Of a stretch of 64,000 nucleotides of DNA, positions 27,515 through 35,912 are shown in pieces. Every line of letters begins with the position of its first letter. Position 1 is the stretch's first letter. Source of the stretch: Brumimicrobium aurantiacum (GTDB taxonomy: Bacteria > Bacteroidota > Bacteroidia > Flavobacteriales_D > Crocinitomicaceae). Location of the stretch: contig NZ_QURB01000004.1 of assembly GCF_003402975.1 (NCBI RefSeq), forward strand, positions 120,966 through 184,965. The letters run 5' to 3'. Under the pieces are notes generated by a model. That model was not told the origin of the DNA, searched no databases, and saw only the letters and a program-made list of their open reading frames with translations. A program made the translations under genes and the position numbers.

Positions 27515-28102
27515 ATGTTAATAGAAGTTGACGATAAAATAGTAACTGATGAGATTTTCGAACGTAAATTCGTTTGTGACTTATCAAAATGTAAAGGCGC
27601 TTGCTGCGTTGAAGGAGATGATGGTGCTCCTGTTACCCAAGAAGAAATCAAGATCATGGAGGATATCTTTCCAAAGGTTAAACCATACATGACAAAAGAA
27701 GGAATTGAGAAAGTCGAAAAAGATGGTGTTTCTTACCTCGACCGTTTCAATGAACCTGTAACAAGTTTAGTTGAAGGTGGAGCATGTGCCTTTGTAGCAT
27801 ACGATCCTGATGGAACAACAAAATGCACCATAGAACAAGCTTACAGAAATGGAGATGTGGATTGGAAAAAGCCAATTTCTTGTGAACTCTATCCTATTCG
27901 CGCTAAAAAGTACGAAAGTTTTACGGCCTTAAACTACGAGGAAATCGACATTTGTAAACCAGGTTGTGTTTTAGGAGAAACATTAAACATTCCAGTATAT
28001 CAATTTTTAAAAGAACCATTAATCCGTGCTTATGGAGATGATTTTTTTAAAGGATTAAAGGAAGTTGACAAAGAATTACAAAAACACAACGAAGAAAACT
28101 AA
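27515..28102 (+). CDS. DUF3109 family Cys-rich protein
   Basis: 195 residues. It has the CxxxxCxxxCC cluster (Cys21, Cys26, Cys30, Cys31) and five more Cys residues (91, 104, 123, and two in ICKPGCVLGE), giving nine in total. The arrangement resembles the YkgJ-type metal (zinc/iron) chelating cysteine cluster. The family is common in Bacteroidota, and no biochemical role is known to me. The stop overlaps the start of the methyltransferase (TAATG), so they are co-translated. A leaderless-type promoter lies directly upstream. Confidence 0.88.
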   Translation: MLIEVDDKIVTDEIFERKFVCDLSKCKGACCVEGDDGAPVTQEEIKIMEDIFPKVKPYMTKEGIEKVEKDGVSYLDRFNEPVTSLVEGGACAFVAYDPDGTTKCTIEQAYRNGDVDWKKPISCELYPIRAKKYESFTALNYEEIDICKPGCVLGETLNIPVYQFLKEPLIRAYGDDFFKGLKEVDKELQKHNEEN

Positions 28103-28947
28103 TGGCCGAAAAAACATATAGTGAAGATTGGTCTGATTATGAATTGATCGATGCTGGGAATGAGCGAAAACTTGAACGTTGGGGCAATGTTGTCACCATC
28201 AGACCTGAACGTCAAGCTTATTTCAAACCAGGTATGCCAGTTGAAGAATGGAATGAAATAGCACATTTAGAGTTCGTCCCAAAAGGGAATACCGCAGGAA
28301 AATGGATACAAAGACAAAAACTTCCTCCTGAAGATTGGAAAATAAAATTTAAAGACCTTACCTTCAATTTAGAAACAACTAAGTTCAAGCACGTAGGTTT
28401 ATTTCCAGAGCAGGCGACCAACTGGAATCTGATTTTAAAACATCTATCTCCAGGCATGAAAATGCTGAATCTTTTTGCCTATACTGGTGCTGCATCTATA
28501 GTTGGAAAATCAAAAGGTGCTGATGTAACACATGTAGACTCAGTTAAACAACTTATTTCATGGGCGAGAACAAACATGGAGGATTCTCAACTTGAAGACA
28601 TTCGGTGGATACATGAAGATGCTATGAAATTTGCCGAACGAGCTTTAAAACGTGGAAATCAATATCACCTCATCGTTATGGATCCACCAGCATGGGGAAT
28701 CGGAGCGAAAAAGGAAAAGTGGAAAATAGAACAGAAACTAGAAGGGTTAATTGAAATTGCTTCAAAACTATTATTACCAGGTGGGCTATTGATTCTCAAC
28801 ACTTACTCGCCAAAAGTAAAATTGAAAGAGATTAATTATTTCGCAAAAAAACATTTTGAAAAAGTTGAACTTTCAGAGTTGTGGAAAAAAACCTATACGG
28901 GTAAAGATATGTTTTTCGGACATTTACTTCGTGCCTACAAAAATTAA
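28102..28947 (+). CDS. Class I SAM-dependent methyltransferase (RlmI/RlmK-like catalytic domain)
   Basis: 281 residues. A ~70-residue N-terminal beta region precedes a Rossmann methyltransferase: motif I LNLFAYTGAASIVGKSKGA, motif II HVDSVKQLISWARTN, motif IV IVMDPPAWG, then LLLPGGLLILNTYSPKV. The DPPAWG form and FAYTG motif fit the RlmI/RlmK/YccW-type rRNA methyltransferases, but the PUA domain of RlmI is absent. The likely substrate is rRNA (inference). It is coupled to the DUF3109 gene by a TAATG overlap. Confidence 0.82.
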   Translation: MAEKTYSEDWSDYELIDAGNERKLERWGNVVTIRPERQAYFKPGMPVEEWNEIAHLEFVPKGNTAGKWIQRQKLPPEDWKIKFKDLTFNLETTKFKHVGLFPEQATNWNLILKHLSPGMKMLNLFAYTGAASIVGKSKGADVTHVDSVKQLISWARTNMEDSQLEDIRWIHEDAMKFAERALKRGNQYHLIVMDPPAWGIGAKKEKWKIEQKLEGLIEIASKLLLPGGLLILNTYSPKVKLKEINYFAKKHFEKVELSELWKKTYTGKDMFFGHLLRAYKN

Positions 28948-29048
28948 GATTAAACAAAAGACCCAAAAACATCAAAACAAGCTAGGTTGATAAAATCTAC
29001 TTTCCAAAAAATTATCACTATCTTAGCGAACCAAAAATTTTCAAGAAT

Positions 29049-31139
29049 ATGCCAAATACGAAAACAGCAAACAAAAAATCATCAAACATTGATCAATCAG
29101 TAGTTCTCAAAGGGTTTCGACTCATGAGTACAGCTAAAACTTTGGCTGAAAAGTATGAGGCGAATAAAGAAGTTACGAGTAAGTATGTTCACGCAACTTC
29201 TCGTGGACATGAAGCCATTCAATTGGCTTTAGGAATGCAATTAAAACCACAAGACTTTGTTGCTCCTTATTATCGTGACGACAGTATTCTTTTGGGAATG
29301 GGAATGACTCCTTATGAATTAATGCTCGATCTTTTTTCTAAAAAAGACGACCCTTTTTCTGGAGGAAGAACATATTATTCTCATCCGTCGTTGAAACGAC
29401 CAGATATGCCTAAAATCCCACACCAATCTTCTGCAACAGGAATGCAAGCTATTCCAATCACAGGAGTTGCGATGGGAATGCAATATAAAGAAATTGAAAA
29501 TTTAGCTGAGGACTTAAATGGTGAAAATCCAGTAGCTGTTTGTTCAATCGGTGATGCTGCATGTACTGAAGGAGAGTTTTCTGAAGCACTTCAAATGGCA
29601 GCGTTAAAGCAATTGCCAATTTTATATCTTGTTCAAGATAATGAATGGGACATTTCGGCAAGTGCAGAAGAAATTAGAGCCCAAGACATGGCTTTTTACG
29701 CACGTGGATTTAAAGGCATCGAAGTTTTTTCAATTGATGGTTCTGATTTTGAAGAATCTTACAATACGATTAAAAAAGTATTGAAAATGATCCGTGAAGA
29801 AAGACGTCCATTTTTGATTCATGCAAAAGTTCCTTTATTGGGTCACCATACTTCTGGTGTTCGTAAGGAATTTTACCGTGACGATTTGGATGAACATGCT
29901 TTAAGAGATCCATATCCAAAAATCAAAGAACTTGCAAGAAGTGTAGGTATCGATGAAGCTGATATAGTGAACATTGAAACTGAAATAAAACAGCAGGTTG
30001 ATGAAGAATACGAAAAAGCAAAAAGTGCTGAAGATCCAGATCCAGCAAGTATAACAGATAATTATTTCGCCCCTACTCCAATTACGGAAGAAAAAGGAGA
30101 ACGTGAGCCAAAAGGAAAACAAAAAACTGTAATGGTAGATTGTGCGCTTTTCGCAGTACGTGAATTGATGGAAAAGCATCCTGAAGCTTTATTATATGGT
30201 CAAGATGTTGGTGCTCGTTTAGGAGGTGTATTTAGAGAAGCCGCAACATTAGGAAAGAAATTTGGTGACAACCGCGTATTCAACACTCCAATTATGGAGG
30301 CTTTCATTATTGGAAGTACAGTGGGAATGTCGGCTGTTGGTTTAAAGCCAATCGTTGAAGTTCAGTTTGCAGATTACATCTGGCCTGGATTGAACCAATT
30401 ATTCACCGAATTAAGTAGAAGTAATTACCTTTCAAACGGAAAATGGCCTGTAAGTTCTGTGCTACGTGTTCCAATCGGAGCGTATGGTTCAGGAGGACCT
30501 TACCACTCTTCAAGTGTGGAATCTGTGGTAACAAATATCCGCGGAATAAAAGTCGTTTATCCTTCAACAGGAGCAGATTTAAAAGGTTTAATGAAAGCTG
30601 CATATTATGATCCAAACCCCGTTTTAATTTTAGAACACAAAGGATTGTATTGGTCAAAAATCAAAGGTACAGAAGGCGCAATGTCAGTTGAACCAGATGA
30701 AGACTACGTAGTTCCAATCGGTAAAGCAAGAACTGTCCAAACTGCAGATCAAAACAAGATTGACAATGGAGAAAGTGTTGCTGTAATTACTTATGGTATG
30801 GGCGTTTATTGGGCAAAAACTGCTGCAAAAAACTATCCTGGAGCAGTAGAAATCATTGATTTAAGAACACTTAGTCCAATAGATACAGATGCAATCTACG
30901 CTGCAACGAAAAAACACAATAAAGTAATGTTGGTTACTGAGGAATCTATCGAAGCGAGTTTCACTTTAGGATTAGCAGGTAGAATTCAACGTGATTGTTT
31001 TGAATCCTTGGATGCTCCAGTTGCAATTGTTGGAGCAGTTGATACTCCAGCCATTCCACTGCATAGTGATTTAGAGTTTGCTTTATTGCCAAATGCTGAT
31101 AAGGTAAGCGACGCTTTGAAGGAATTGATTGAATATTAA
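29049..31139 (+). CDS. 2-oxoacid (probably branched-chain 2-oxoacid) dehydrogenase E1, fused alpha and beta subunits
   Basis: 696 residues. The N-terminal half (to about 330) is the E1 alpha type, with the thiamine diphosphate motif GDAACTEGEFSEALQMAALKQLPILYLVQDN. The C-terminal half (from about 360) is the E1 beta/transketolase type: ALLYGQDVGARLGGVFREA, FNTPIMEAFIIGSTVGMSAVGLKPIVEVQFADY, GAYGSGGPYHSSSVES and a C-terminal GVYWAKTAAK...IIDLRTLSPID. Fused E1 of this length is usual in Bacteroidota and is commonly assigned to branched-chain 2-oxoacid dehydrogenase; pyruvate is an alternative. No E2 or E3 gene is adjacent. Cassette 2 starts three bases after the stop. Confidence 0.88.
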   Translation: MPNTKTANKKSSNIDQSVVLKGFRLMSTAKTLAEKYEANKEVTSKYVHATSRGHEAIQLALGMQLKPQDFVAPYYRDDSILLGMGMTPYELMLDLFSKKDDPFSGGRTYYSHPSLKRPDMPKIPHQSSATGMQAIPITGVAMGMQYKEIENLAEDLNGENPVAVCSIGDAACTEGEFSEALQMAALKQLPILYLVQDNEWDISASAEEIRAQDMAFYARGFKGIEVFSIDGSDFEESYNTIKKVLKMIREERRPFLIHAKVPLLGHHTSGVRKEFYRDDLDEHALRDPYPKIKELARSVGIDEADIVNIETEIKQQVDEEYEKAKSAEDPDPASITDNYFAPTPITEEKGEREPKGKQKTVMVDCALFAVRELMEKHPEALLYGQDVGARLGGVFREAATLGKKFGDNRVFNTPIMEAFIIGSTVGMSAVGLKPIVEVQFADYIWPGLNQLFTELSRSNYLSNGKWPVSSVLRVPIGAYGSGGPYHSSSVESVVTNIRGIKVVYPSTGADLKGLMKAAYYDPNPVLILEHKGLYWSKIKGTEGAMSVEPDEDYVVPIGKARTVQTADQNKIDNGESVAVITYGMGVYWAKTAAKNYPGAVEIIDLRTLSPIDTDAIYAATKKHNKVMLVTEESIEASFTLGLAGRIQRDCFESLDAPVAIVGAVDTPAIPLHSDLEFALLPNADKVSDALKELIEY

Positions 31140-31141
31140 AA

Positions 31142-31282
31142 TTAACCACAAAGCACACAAAGTAGGCACAAAGATCGCTAAGAAAAATGGTTGTTTTGTA
31201 AGTTTATTGGTATTGAAAGGTAGAAAGAAATGCAGAAGATTTGATTTAACCACAAAGTGCACAGTGGATACAAAGATGTTAG
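31142..31282 (+). repeat. Two direct copies of the AACCACAAAG repeat, left of GxxExxY gene 2
   Basis: Copy A: CACAAAG at 31147, 31156 and 31167. Copy B: CACAAAG at 31251, CACAGTG at 31260 and TACAAAG at 31269. Units are spaced 9-11 bases, near one helical turn. The sequence between the copies has no recognised feature. Confidence 0.85.
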
Positions 31283-31297
31283 TCTTATAAGAAAGCA

Positions 31298-31684
31298 ATG
31301 AAAATGACAGAAAATGAAATTTCAAGCAAAATTATTGGCTGTGCCATCGAAGTTCACAAAGCTTTAGGCCCTGGACTTCTTGAAAGTGCTTATCAGGAGT
31401 GCTTGTATTATAAGCTTCAAAAAGAAGGCTTACATGTTGTCAAGGAAAAAGCTATGCCTTTAGTATTTGAAGAAGTGCAATTAGAGTGTGGTTATAGAAT
31501 TGATTTGTTAGTTGAAAATAAAGTTGTCATTGAATTGAAAAGCGTTGAATCGCTCAATGATATACATTTAGCACAAACCTTAACTTACCTTAAATTGGGT
31601 GACTATAAACTAGGTTTGTTAATCAACTTCAATGTATCTATATTAAAAAAAGGTATCAAACGCGTAATTAACGGTTATTTATAA
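31298..31684 (+). CDS. GxxExxY family protein (PD-(D/E)XK nuclease-like), copy 2
   Basis: 128 residues (126 if the second Met is used). It has the same motif set as copy 1: GCAIEVHKALGPGLLESAY, YRIDLLVENKVVIELKSVE with the D...ExK residues intact, and LTYLKLGDYKLGLLINF. About 70% identical by eye to 1036-1413; both are full length, so neither looks like a decaying pseudogene. The flanking repeats face inward as in cassette 1. Function is not established; association with repeats points to repeat binding or cutting (inference). Confidence 0.85.
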   Translation: MKMTENEISSKIIGCAIEVHKALGPGLLESAYQECLYYKLQKEGLHVVKEKAMPLVFEEVQLECGYRIDLLVENKVVIELKSVESLNDIHLAQTLTYLKLGDYKLGLLINFNVSILKKGIKRVINGYL

Positions 31685-31830
31685 CTTTTAACTTAATAGA
31701 AATAACTACCAAGGACACTGAGAAATCATAGGTGATAAAAAGAAAAAATCATTCACCATTATTTAATCGTTCTATCTGAATATTTTAAAACTGTAAACTC
31801 ATTTACAGCAGTCAAACAAAGCTCTATGAA

Positions 31831-31862
31831 CTCTGTGACTTCTTCGTGCACTTTGTGGTTAA
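31831..31862 (-). repeat. Inverted right-hand copy of the AACCACAAAG repeat, holding the helicase stop
   Basis: On the minus strand this reads TTAACCACAAAGTGCACGAAG and then GTCACAGAG. The first 17 bases match the left copy B almost exactly in the opposite direction. The helicase stop codon (TAA, complement of 31859-31861) lies inside the repeat, so the repeat supplies the end of that gene. Confidence 0.85.
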
Positions 31863-33688
31863 TACAAGAGTTCAAACACACTTTTATATCCTCCCACTTC
31901 CTCTGCATAATCAAGAAAGGATTTATAAAACTTATCATTGCCCAGCGTAGAAGAGTCTCCAATTACAATAAGCTTTTGCTTTGCTCGAGTTAAGGCCACA
32001 TTCATCCTTCTATAATCTTTTAAGAACCCTATGTTTCCGTCAGCATTGCTACGCACAAGACTCAAAATAACAACATCAGCTTCCTGTCCTTGAAAAGAAT
32101 CGATTGTACTGATATTTACATTTTTCAATAATGATTTTGCCAAAAGTACCTGCCCCGCATAAGGTGAAATAAAAACCACATTTTGTTGATCTTTGGTCCA
32201 ATTATCAAGTTGTTGTACAACAATATTTAATTCTTCTGGATTCGTTAAACTACGTGAATTTTCTTGTTTTTTCTCTTCAAATCCAGCACCTGCAGTATCA
32301 TAGAAAATTAAAGAATCTGGAACAGATGAAGCATGTGATTTTAGTTCATCATTGTAAAAATAACGCGTAGAAAACCCTGCAATCTCTGGCGTCATTCGGT
32401 ATTGAATTCCCAACAAATCATTTTGAACGCCAGCATTTATGGCTTGTTCTAAAACAGAAACCGTTAAGCCTTTCCTAGCAGCTTCTTCACTAATTACGGT
32501 AGGTGGTAATTGGAGGTGATCACCACTTAAAACCGCTCGTTCAGCTTTTTCTAGTACTAGCCAAGACAAAGGTTCAATACATTGACCCGCTTCATCTAAA
32601 AACGCAACATCGAATTTCTTGTCATTCAACATTGGGTCAATCAATCCAACAGGGGTTCCTAAAATAACATCTGCTTCATCGTAGAATTGTGAAATATAAT
32701 AGTTGGATAAAGACCTAATTTCATCTCGGATAGCATGTACTTCTTGAAATAATAACTTTCTTTGTTCACGCTCCGATTTTCCAAAACTTCTCTTGTATTG
32801 AAAAGCCATTTTACGCATCTCAGCCGCTTGAATTTTCAATCGTTTAATTTTCTTATTGTATTTATCCTGACTCATTATTCCCGCTGGAGTATGCTCCCAA
32901 ACTTTTTGATTCACTTTGGCTGTATTTCCCAATCGAAGAACTTTTAAACCTTGTTCCAGTAGTTTTAAGGCTAAATGATCCACTGCTGTATTACTCGGTG
33001 CAGAAGCAATGATTTTCTTATCCCCTTTGCGTAATTCTTTAATCAATTCTACAATCGTAGTTGTTTTTCCTGTACCTGGAGGTCCATGAATAATTTGAAG
33101 TGGAGTATTATTTAGGCCATTTTGAACAGCCTTTAATTGATATGCATTGAGTTTATCATTTTGATAGGAATTCTTTTGCGACTCTGCAATATTCTGTTTT
33201 TTGATTCCATGTACAATCTCAAACAATTGAAGGGATTTCTTTGCTTCTCCATTTGCAACACGTTTTAAAATCCCGTGCATCACCTTGAAAGTACGATTAT
33301 CTGGAAGTCGTTTTATTCCAATATTCTTTTCGTCAATCCAGTCTGGAAAATCATCTTTAAACAACATTACCTCAGCCTTTCGTTCAGACAAGGATAACAA
33401 TTGTCCATTACAGATTTCATTAGTGTTCGGAAGAAACAAAGCAACCGGAGTACCTTCATTAAAAAAAGAAGAATTCACACCGGCATTTGAATGATAAGAA
33501 ACCGTTACAACAGGCTGATCGGTGTAACCAAAAGATTTATTTTGAATTTTAACAGGATGTAAGATTGCCCCTTCACTTCTTAATTCTTTCAAAGAGATAT
33601 CTTTCTCAAACCAACGTTTCTCCTGCTCTTCTTCTTCCTTTCTTAAAAGGTTTCTTAGAGCTTCTACTTTTGTTTTAACTTCTTCCAT
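31859..33688 (-). CDS. UPF1/IGHMBP2-like superfamily 1B helicase
   Basis: 609 residues. Two-RecA-domain SF1 helicase: Walker A GPPGTGKTTT at about residue 204, motif Ia SAPSNTAVDHLA, motif II FLDEAGQC, motif III LSGDHLQLPPTV, motif IV-V region IDSFQGQEADVVILSLVRSN and motif VI NVALTRAKQKLIVIGD. The N-terminal ~190 residues carry a beta-barrel (1B-like) insertion as in IGHMBP2. It probably unwinds DNA or RNA 5' to 3' (family knowledge); the cellular role in Bacteroidota is not known. The C-terminal stop lies in the right repeat of cassette 2, and the last residues (FELLY) look normal, so truncation is not evident. Confidence 0.9.
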   Translation of the reverse strand: MEEVKTKVEALRNLLRKEEEEQEKRWFEKDISLKELRSEGAILHPVKIQNKSFGYTDQPVVTVSYHSNAGVNSSFFNEGTPVALFLPNTNEICNGQLLSLSERKAEVMLFKDDFPDWIDEKNIGIKRLPDNRTFKVMHGILKRVANGEAKKSLQLFEIVHGIKKQNIAESQKNSYQNDKLNAYQLKAVQNGLNNTPLQIIHGPPGTGKTTTIVELIKELRKGDKKIIASAPSNTAVDHLALKLLEQGLKVLRLGNTAKVNQKVWEHTPAGIMSQDKYNKKIKRLKIQAAEMRKMAFQYKRSFGKSEREQRKLLFQEVHAIRDEIRSLSNYYISQFYDEADVILGTPVGLIDPMLNDKKFDVAFLDEAGQCIEPLSWLVLEKAERAVLSGDHLQLPPTVISEEAARKGLTVSVLEQAINAGVQNDLLGIQYRMTPEIAGFSTRYFYNDELKSHASSVPDSLIFYDTAGAGFEEKKQENSRSLTNPEELNIVVQQLDNWTKDQQNVVFISPYAGQVLLAKSLLKNVNISTIDSFQGQEADVVILSLVRSNADGNIGFLKDYRRMNVALTRAKQKLIVIGDSSTLGNDKFYKSFLDYAEEVGGYKSVFELLY

Positions 33689-33724
33689 GACTTCAATTAT
33701 TCAACACGAAAATAATCAAATTCC

Positions 33725-33754
33725 TTGCGCCACACCCAAGTTGAAGTATCTTTG
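33725..33754 (+). promoter_or_regulatory. Bacteroidota promoter (TTG-N19-TATCTTTG) for the pentapeptide gene
   Basis: TTG at 33725-33727 and TATCTTTG at 33747-33754 with a 19-base spacer, an excellent match to the Bacteroidota -33/-7 consensus. The ATG follows at 33780, giving a leader of about 20 bases. Confidence 0.75.
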
Positions 33755-33779
33755 TATGAAATAGACAATCACGTAGAAA

Positions 33780-34349
33780 ATGGGAAACTATATCGAAGAA
33801 GAAGTTTTTAAAAATGAAGATTTTACTAAGGATAGAATCGAAAAAGGAGATTATGAGCTATGCACCTTTGAACAATGTGACTTTTCAGGCTCCTCATTGT
33901 CCAATACGCGCTTTATAGAATGTGAATTCATCAATTGTAATCTCAGTGCAATTCATTTTTCTGATGCGGGATTGCAGGATGTCCATTTTAAAGATTGTAA
34001 GATTTTAGGGGTTCATTTTGATGAATGCAGTGAATTTCTTTTTAAAGTAGGATTTGAAAATTGCCAACTAAGTCACTCCACTTTTTTATCAAATAAATTG
34101 ACAAATACACAATTTACAGCTTGCAAAATAGAAGGTGTTGATTTTTCAAACTGTAATTTGAAACTGGCCTCGTTTGAAGAATGTGACTTACAGGCTTCTA
34201 CTTTTACAAATTGTGTTTTAGAGAAAGCTGATTTTAGAAATGCATATAATTTAAGTATTGACCCAGAACAAAATAAAATGAAAGGAGCTAAATTCTCTTA
34301 TCAAAATGTAATAGGCCTTCTAGAAAAACACAAAATTTCAGTTGAATAA
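33780..34349 (+). CDS. Pentapeptide repeat protein
   Basis: 189 residues. Nearly the whole length (about 25-170) is pentapeptide repeats of the A(D/N)LXX form: CTFEQCDFSGSSLSNTRFIECEFINCNLS, then KIEGVDFSNCNLKLASFEECDLQASTFTNC. A break near residue 80 (ECSEFLFKVGFENCQ) divides two stacks, as in Qnr/MfpA-like right-handed quadrilateral beta-helices. Qnr-type proteins shield DNA gyrase from quinolones; this one could have such a role, but I see nothing decisive and many pentapeptide proteins do not. Own promoter upstream. Confidence 0.9.
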   Translation: MGNYIEEEVFKNEDFTKDRIEKGDYELCTFEQCDFSGSSLSNTRFIECEFINCNLSAIHFSDAGLQDVHFKDCKILGVHFDECSEFLFKVGFENCQLSHSTFLSNKLTNTQFTACKIEGVDFSNCNLKLASFEECDLQASTFTNCVLEKADFRNAYNLSIDPEQNKMKGAKFSYQNVIGLLEKHKISVE

Positions 34350-34442
34350 GTATAGTAAGATCATTCACTATTAGAACATCTCATTTTTATAAATTTATAG
34401 TTTAAATTTACCAACCACTAACAGAATGAAATTTCACCAAGC

Positions 34443-35231
34443 ATGAGAAAAGAATTACGTGAGATAATTAATGACAATACAACCAAGAAAGGAAAAATAT
34501 TTGATTATACCATTCAAATATTGATTATGATCTCATTGTCAGCTTATGCCATTGAAACACTACCTGACTTATCAAATCAAATTTATGACACGCTTTTCTG
34601 GATAGAAATTGTATGTTTAATTGTTTTTGTCATTGAATATATACTCCGATTATACACAGCAAAACATCCTTTAAAATACATTTTTAGTTTTTATGGAATC
34701 ATTGACTTTCTGGCGATCATTCCATTTTTCTTCATGAGCACAACAGGATTTATGTCTCTTCGAGCCTTTCGTATATTTCGTGTTTTTAGGGCTTTTAAAT
34801 TAATCAGATATAACAAAGCATTGAACCGTTTTCATTTGGTAGCGAAATTAATTAGAGAGGAAGTTATTCTGTTTTTAATTGTTACAGGAATTTTTCTTTT
34901 TTTGGCTTCAGCTGGGATTTATTACTTTGAGAACAAGGCCCAACCTGAAGAATTTAAATCCATTTTTCACAGCGCTTGGTGGGCAGTAGTAACATTAACT
35001 ACAGTTGGGTATGGGGATATTTATCCAATCACCGCAGGAGGAAAGTTCTTCACCTTTTTTATTCTTATGATGGGAGTGGGTATTGTGACAATCCCCGCCG
35101 GTTTGGTTGCTAGTGCGTTAACCAAAGCCAGAGAAATGGAAGAAGAAGCATTTCTTAAAGATACTGAAGAAAAATCCAAAATGGACGAGAAAAATGTGCT
35201 AAAAAAAGGGAAACAAGACAATAAATCTTAG
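34443..35231 (+). CDS. Voltage-gated-type potassium channel (ion transporter family)
   Basis: 262 residues, six transmembrane segments. The S4 segment has regularly spaced Arg residues (LRAFRIFRVFRAFKLIRY), and the pore contains the K+ filter TTVGYGD after a W-rich pore helix (AWWAVVTLTTVGYGDIYP). The C-terminal tail is short, acidic and basic (EEEAFLKDTEEKSKMDEKN), likely a small cytosolic coiled coil. Prokaryotic Kv-type architecture; it forms a tetramer in the inner membrane. It is followed 32 bases later by a Crp-type regulator on the same strand. Confidence 0.92.
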   Translation: MRKELREIINDNTTKKGKIFDYTIQILIMISLSAYAIETLPDLSNQIYDTLFWIEIVCLIVFVIEYILRLYTAKHPLKYIFSFYGIIDFLAIIPFFFMSTTGFMSLRAFRIFRVFRAFKLIRYNKALNRFHLVAKLIREEVILFLIVTGIFLFLASAGIYYFENKAQPEEFKSIFHSAWWAVVTLTTVGYGDIYPITAGGKFFTFFILMMGVGIVTIPAGLVASALTKAREMEEEAFLKDTEEKSKMDEKNVLKKGKQDNKS

Positions 35232-35263
35232 CTTTATCATGTAACAAAACACAAATTATATTC

Positions 35264-35863
35264 ATGAAGGAATTTAGCTTTAATAATTATTTGACAAGCA
35301 ATGTTAATGCAGATGAAGCTCAACTAAAGGAGTTATTTAAACATTGTTCCAGAAAATCATTTCAAAAAGGTGAGCACATCTCACTGAATAGCGCTAAACA
35401 AGAATATATTTATTTCGTTGAAAAAGGTTTATTGAGACAATATTCCATTGATGAAAAAGGAAAAGAACATGTCTTACAATTTGCTCCTGAAGGTTGGTTT
35501 CTGAATAACAGGGAAATGTTACACCTCAATAAACCGGTAGAATATAAAGTTGAAGCATTAGAGGATACCACAGTTTTTAATTTAAGTGTTGAATTATTGG
35601 AGAAACTAGAGGATGAAATAGATGGTTTTTCGACATTCAACAAAAAACTCATGACAAATCATATCAGGCACTTACAATACCGAATCAATCTACTTTTAAG
35701 TGCCACAGCTGAAGATCGATACATGTCTTTCATCAATATGTATCCGAACATTTTACTTCGTGTTCCACAATGGATGGTTGCTACTTATTTGGGAATCACA
35801 CCCGAAAGTTTAAGTCGAGTGCGTAAAGAATTGGCTTCTAAAAACTTCAATCCTAATTCTTAA
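35264..35863 (+). CDS. Crp/Fnr family transcription regulator
   Basis: 199 residues. N-terminal cyclic-nucleotide-binding-like domain (about 25-125) without the full cAMP phosphate-binding motif (RxS is not clear) and without the Fnr N-terminal Cys set, so the signal is unknown. The C-terminal DNA-binding part is truncated relative to Crp: the recognition helix region reads WMVATYLGITPESLSRVRKELAS, which is the usual form for the Bacteroidota Crp subgroup. It stands directly before a pirin gene in the same direction (50-base gap). It may regulate the pirin and the MpaB-type oxygenase beyond it (inference). Confidence 0.88.
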   Translation: MKEFSFNNYLTSNVNADEAQLKELFKHCSRKSFQKGEHISLNSAKQEYIYFVEKGLLRQYSIDEKGKEHVLQFAPEGWFLNNREMLHLNKPVEYKVEALEDTTVFNLSVELLEKLEDEIDGFSTFNKKLMTNHIRHLQYRINLLLSATAEDRYMSFINMYPNILLRVPQWMVATYLGITPESLSRVRKELASKNFNPNS

Positions 35864-35895
35864 CATACATCAATGTAGAACCAAACCTATCGCTG

Positions 35896-35903
35896 TATCT
35901 TTG
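35896..35903 (+). promoter_or_regulatory. TATCTTTG -7 box before the second pirin gene
   Basis: TATCTTTG at 35896-35903 matches the Bacteroidota -7 consensus, and the ATG is at 35913. I see no good -33 TTG at 19-20 bases upstream. The pirin may thus have its own start even though it follows the Crp gene closely. Confidence 0.45.
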
Positions 35904-35912
35904 TAAGAAAAA

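Larger units (their letters stand above)
31142..31862. mobile_element. Candidate cassette 2: GxxExxY gene between ACAAAG-type inverted repeats
   Basis: Left copies at 31142-31176 and 31244-31282 (AACCACAAAG units, about 104 bases apart), gene at 31298-31684, inverted right copy at 31831-31862. The layout matches cassette 1 (two direct left copies, gene, one inverted right copy) but the repeat sequence is unrelated. The left end lies three bases after the E1 stop and the right end contains the helicase stop codon. No recombinase is encoded. Mobility is inference. Confidence 0.35.

Noticed and set aside
27412-27690. Minus-strand ORF across the start of the DUF3109 gene
   Set aside because: It overlaps a well-supported gene and its promoter and has no family match.
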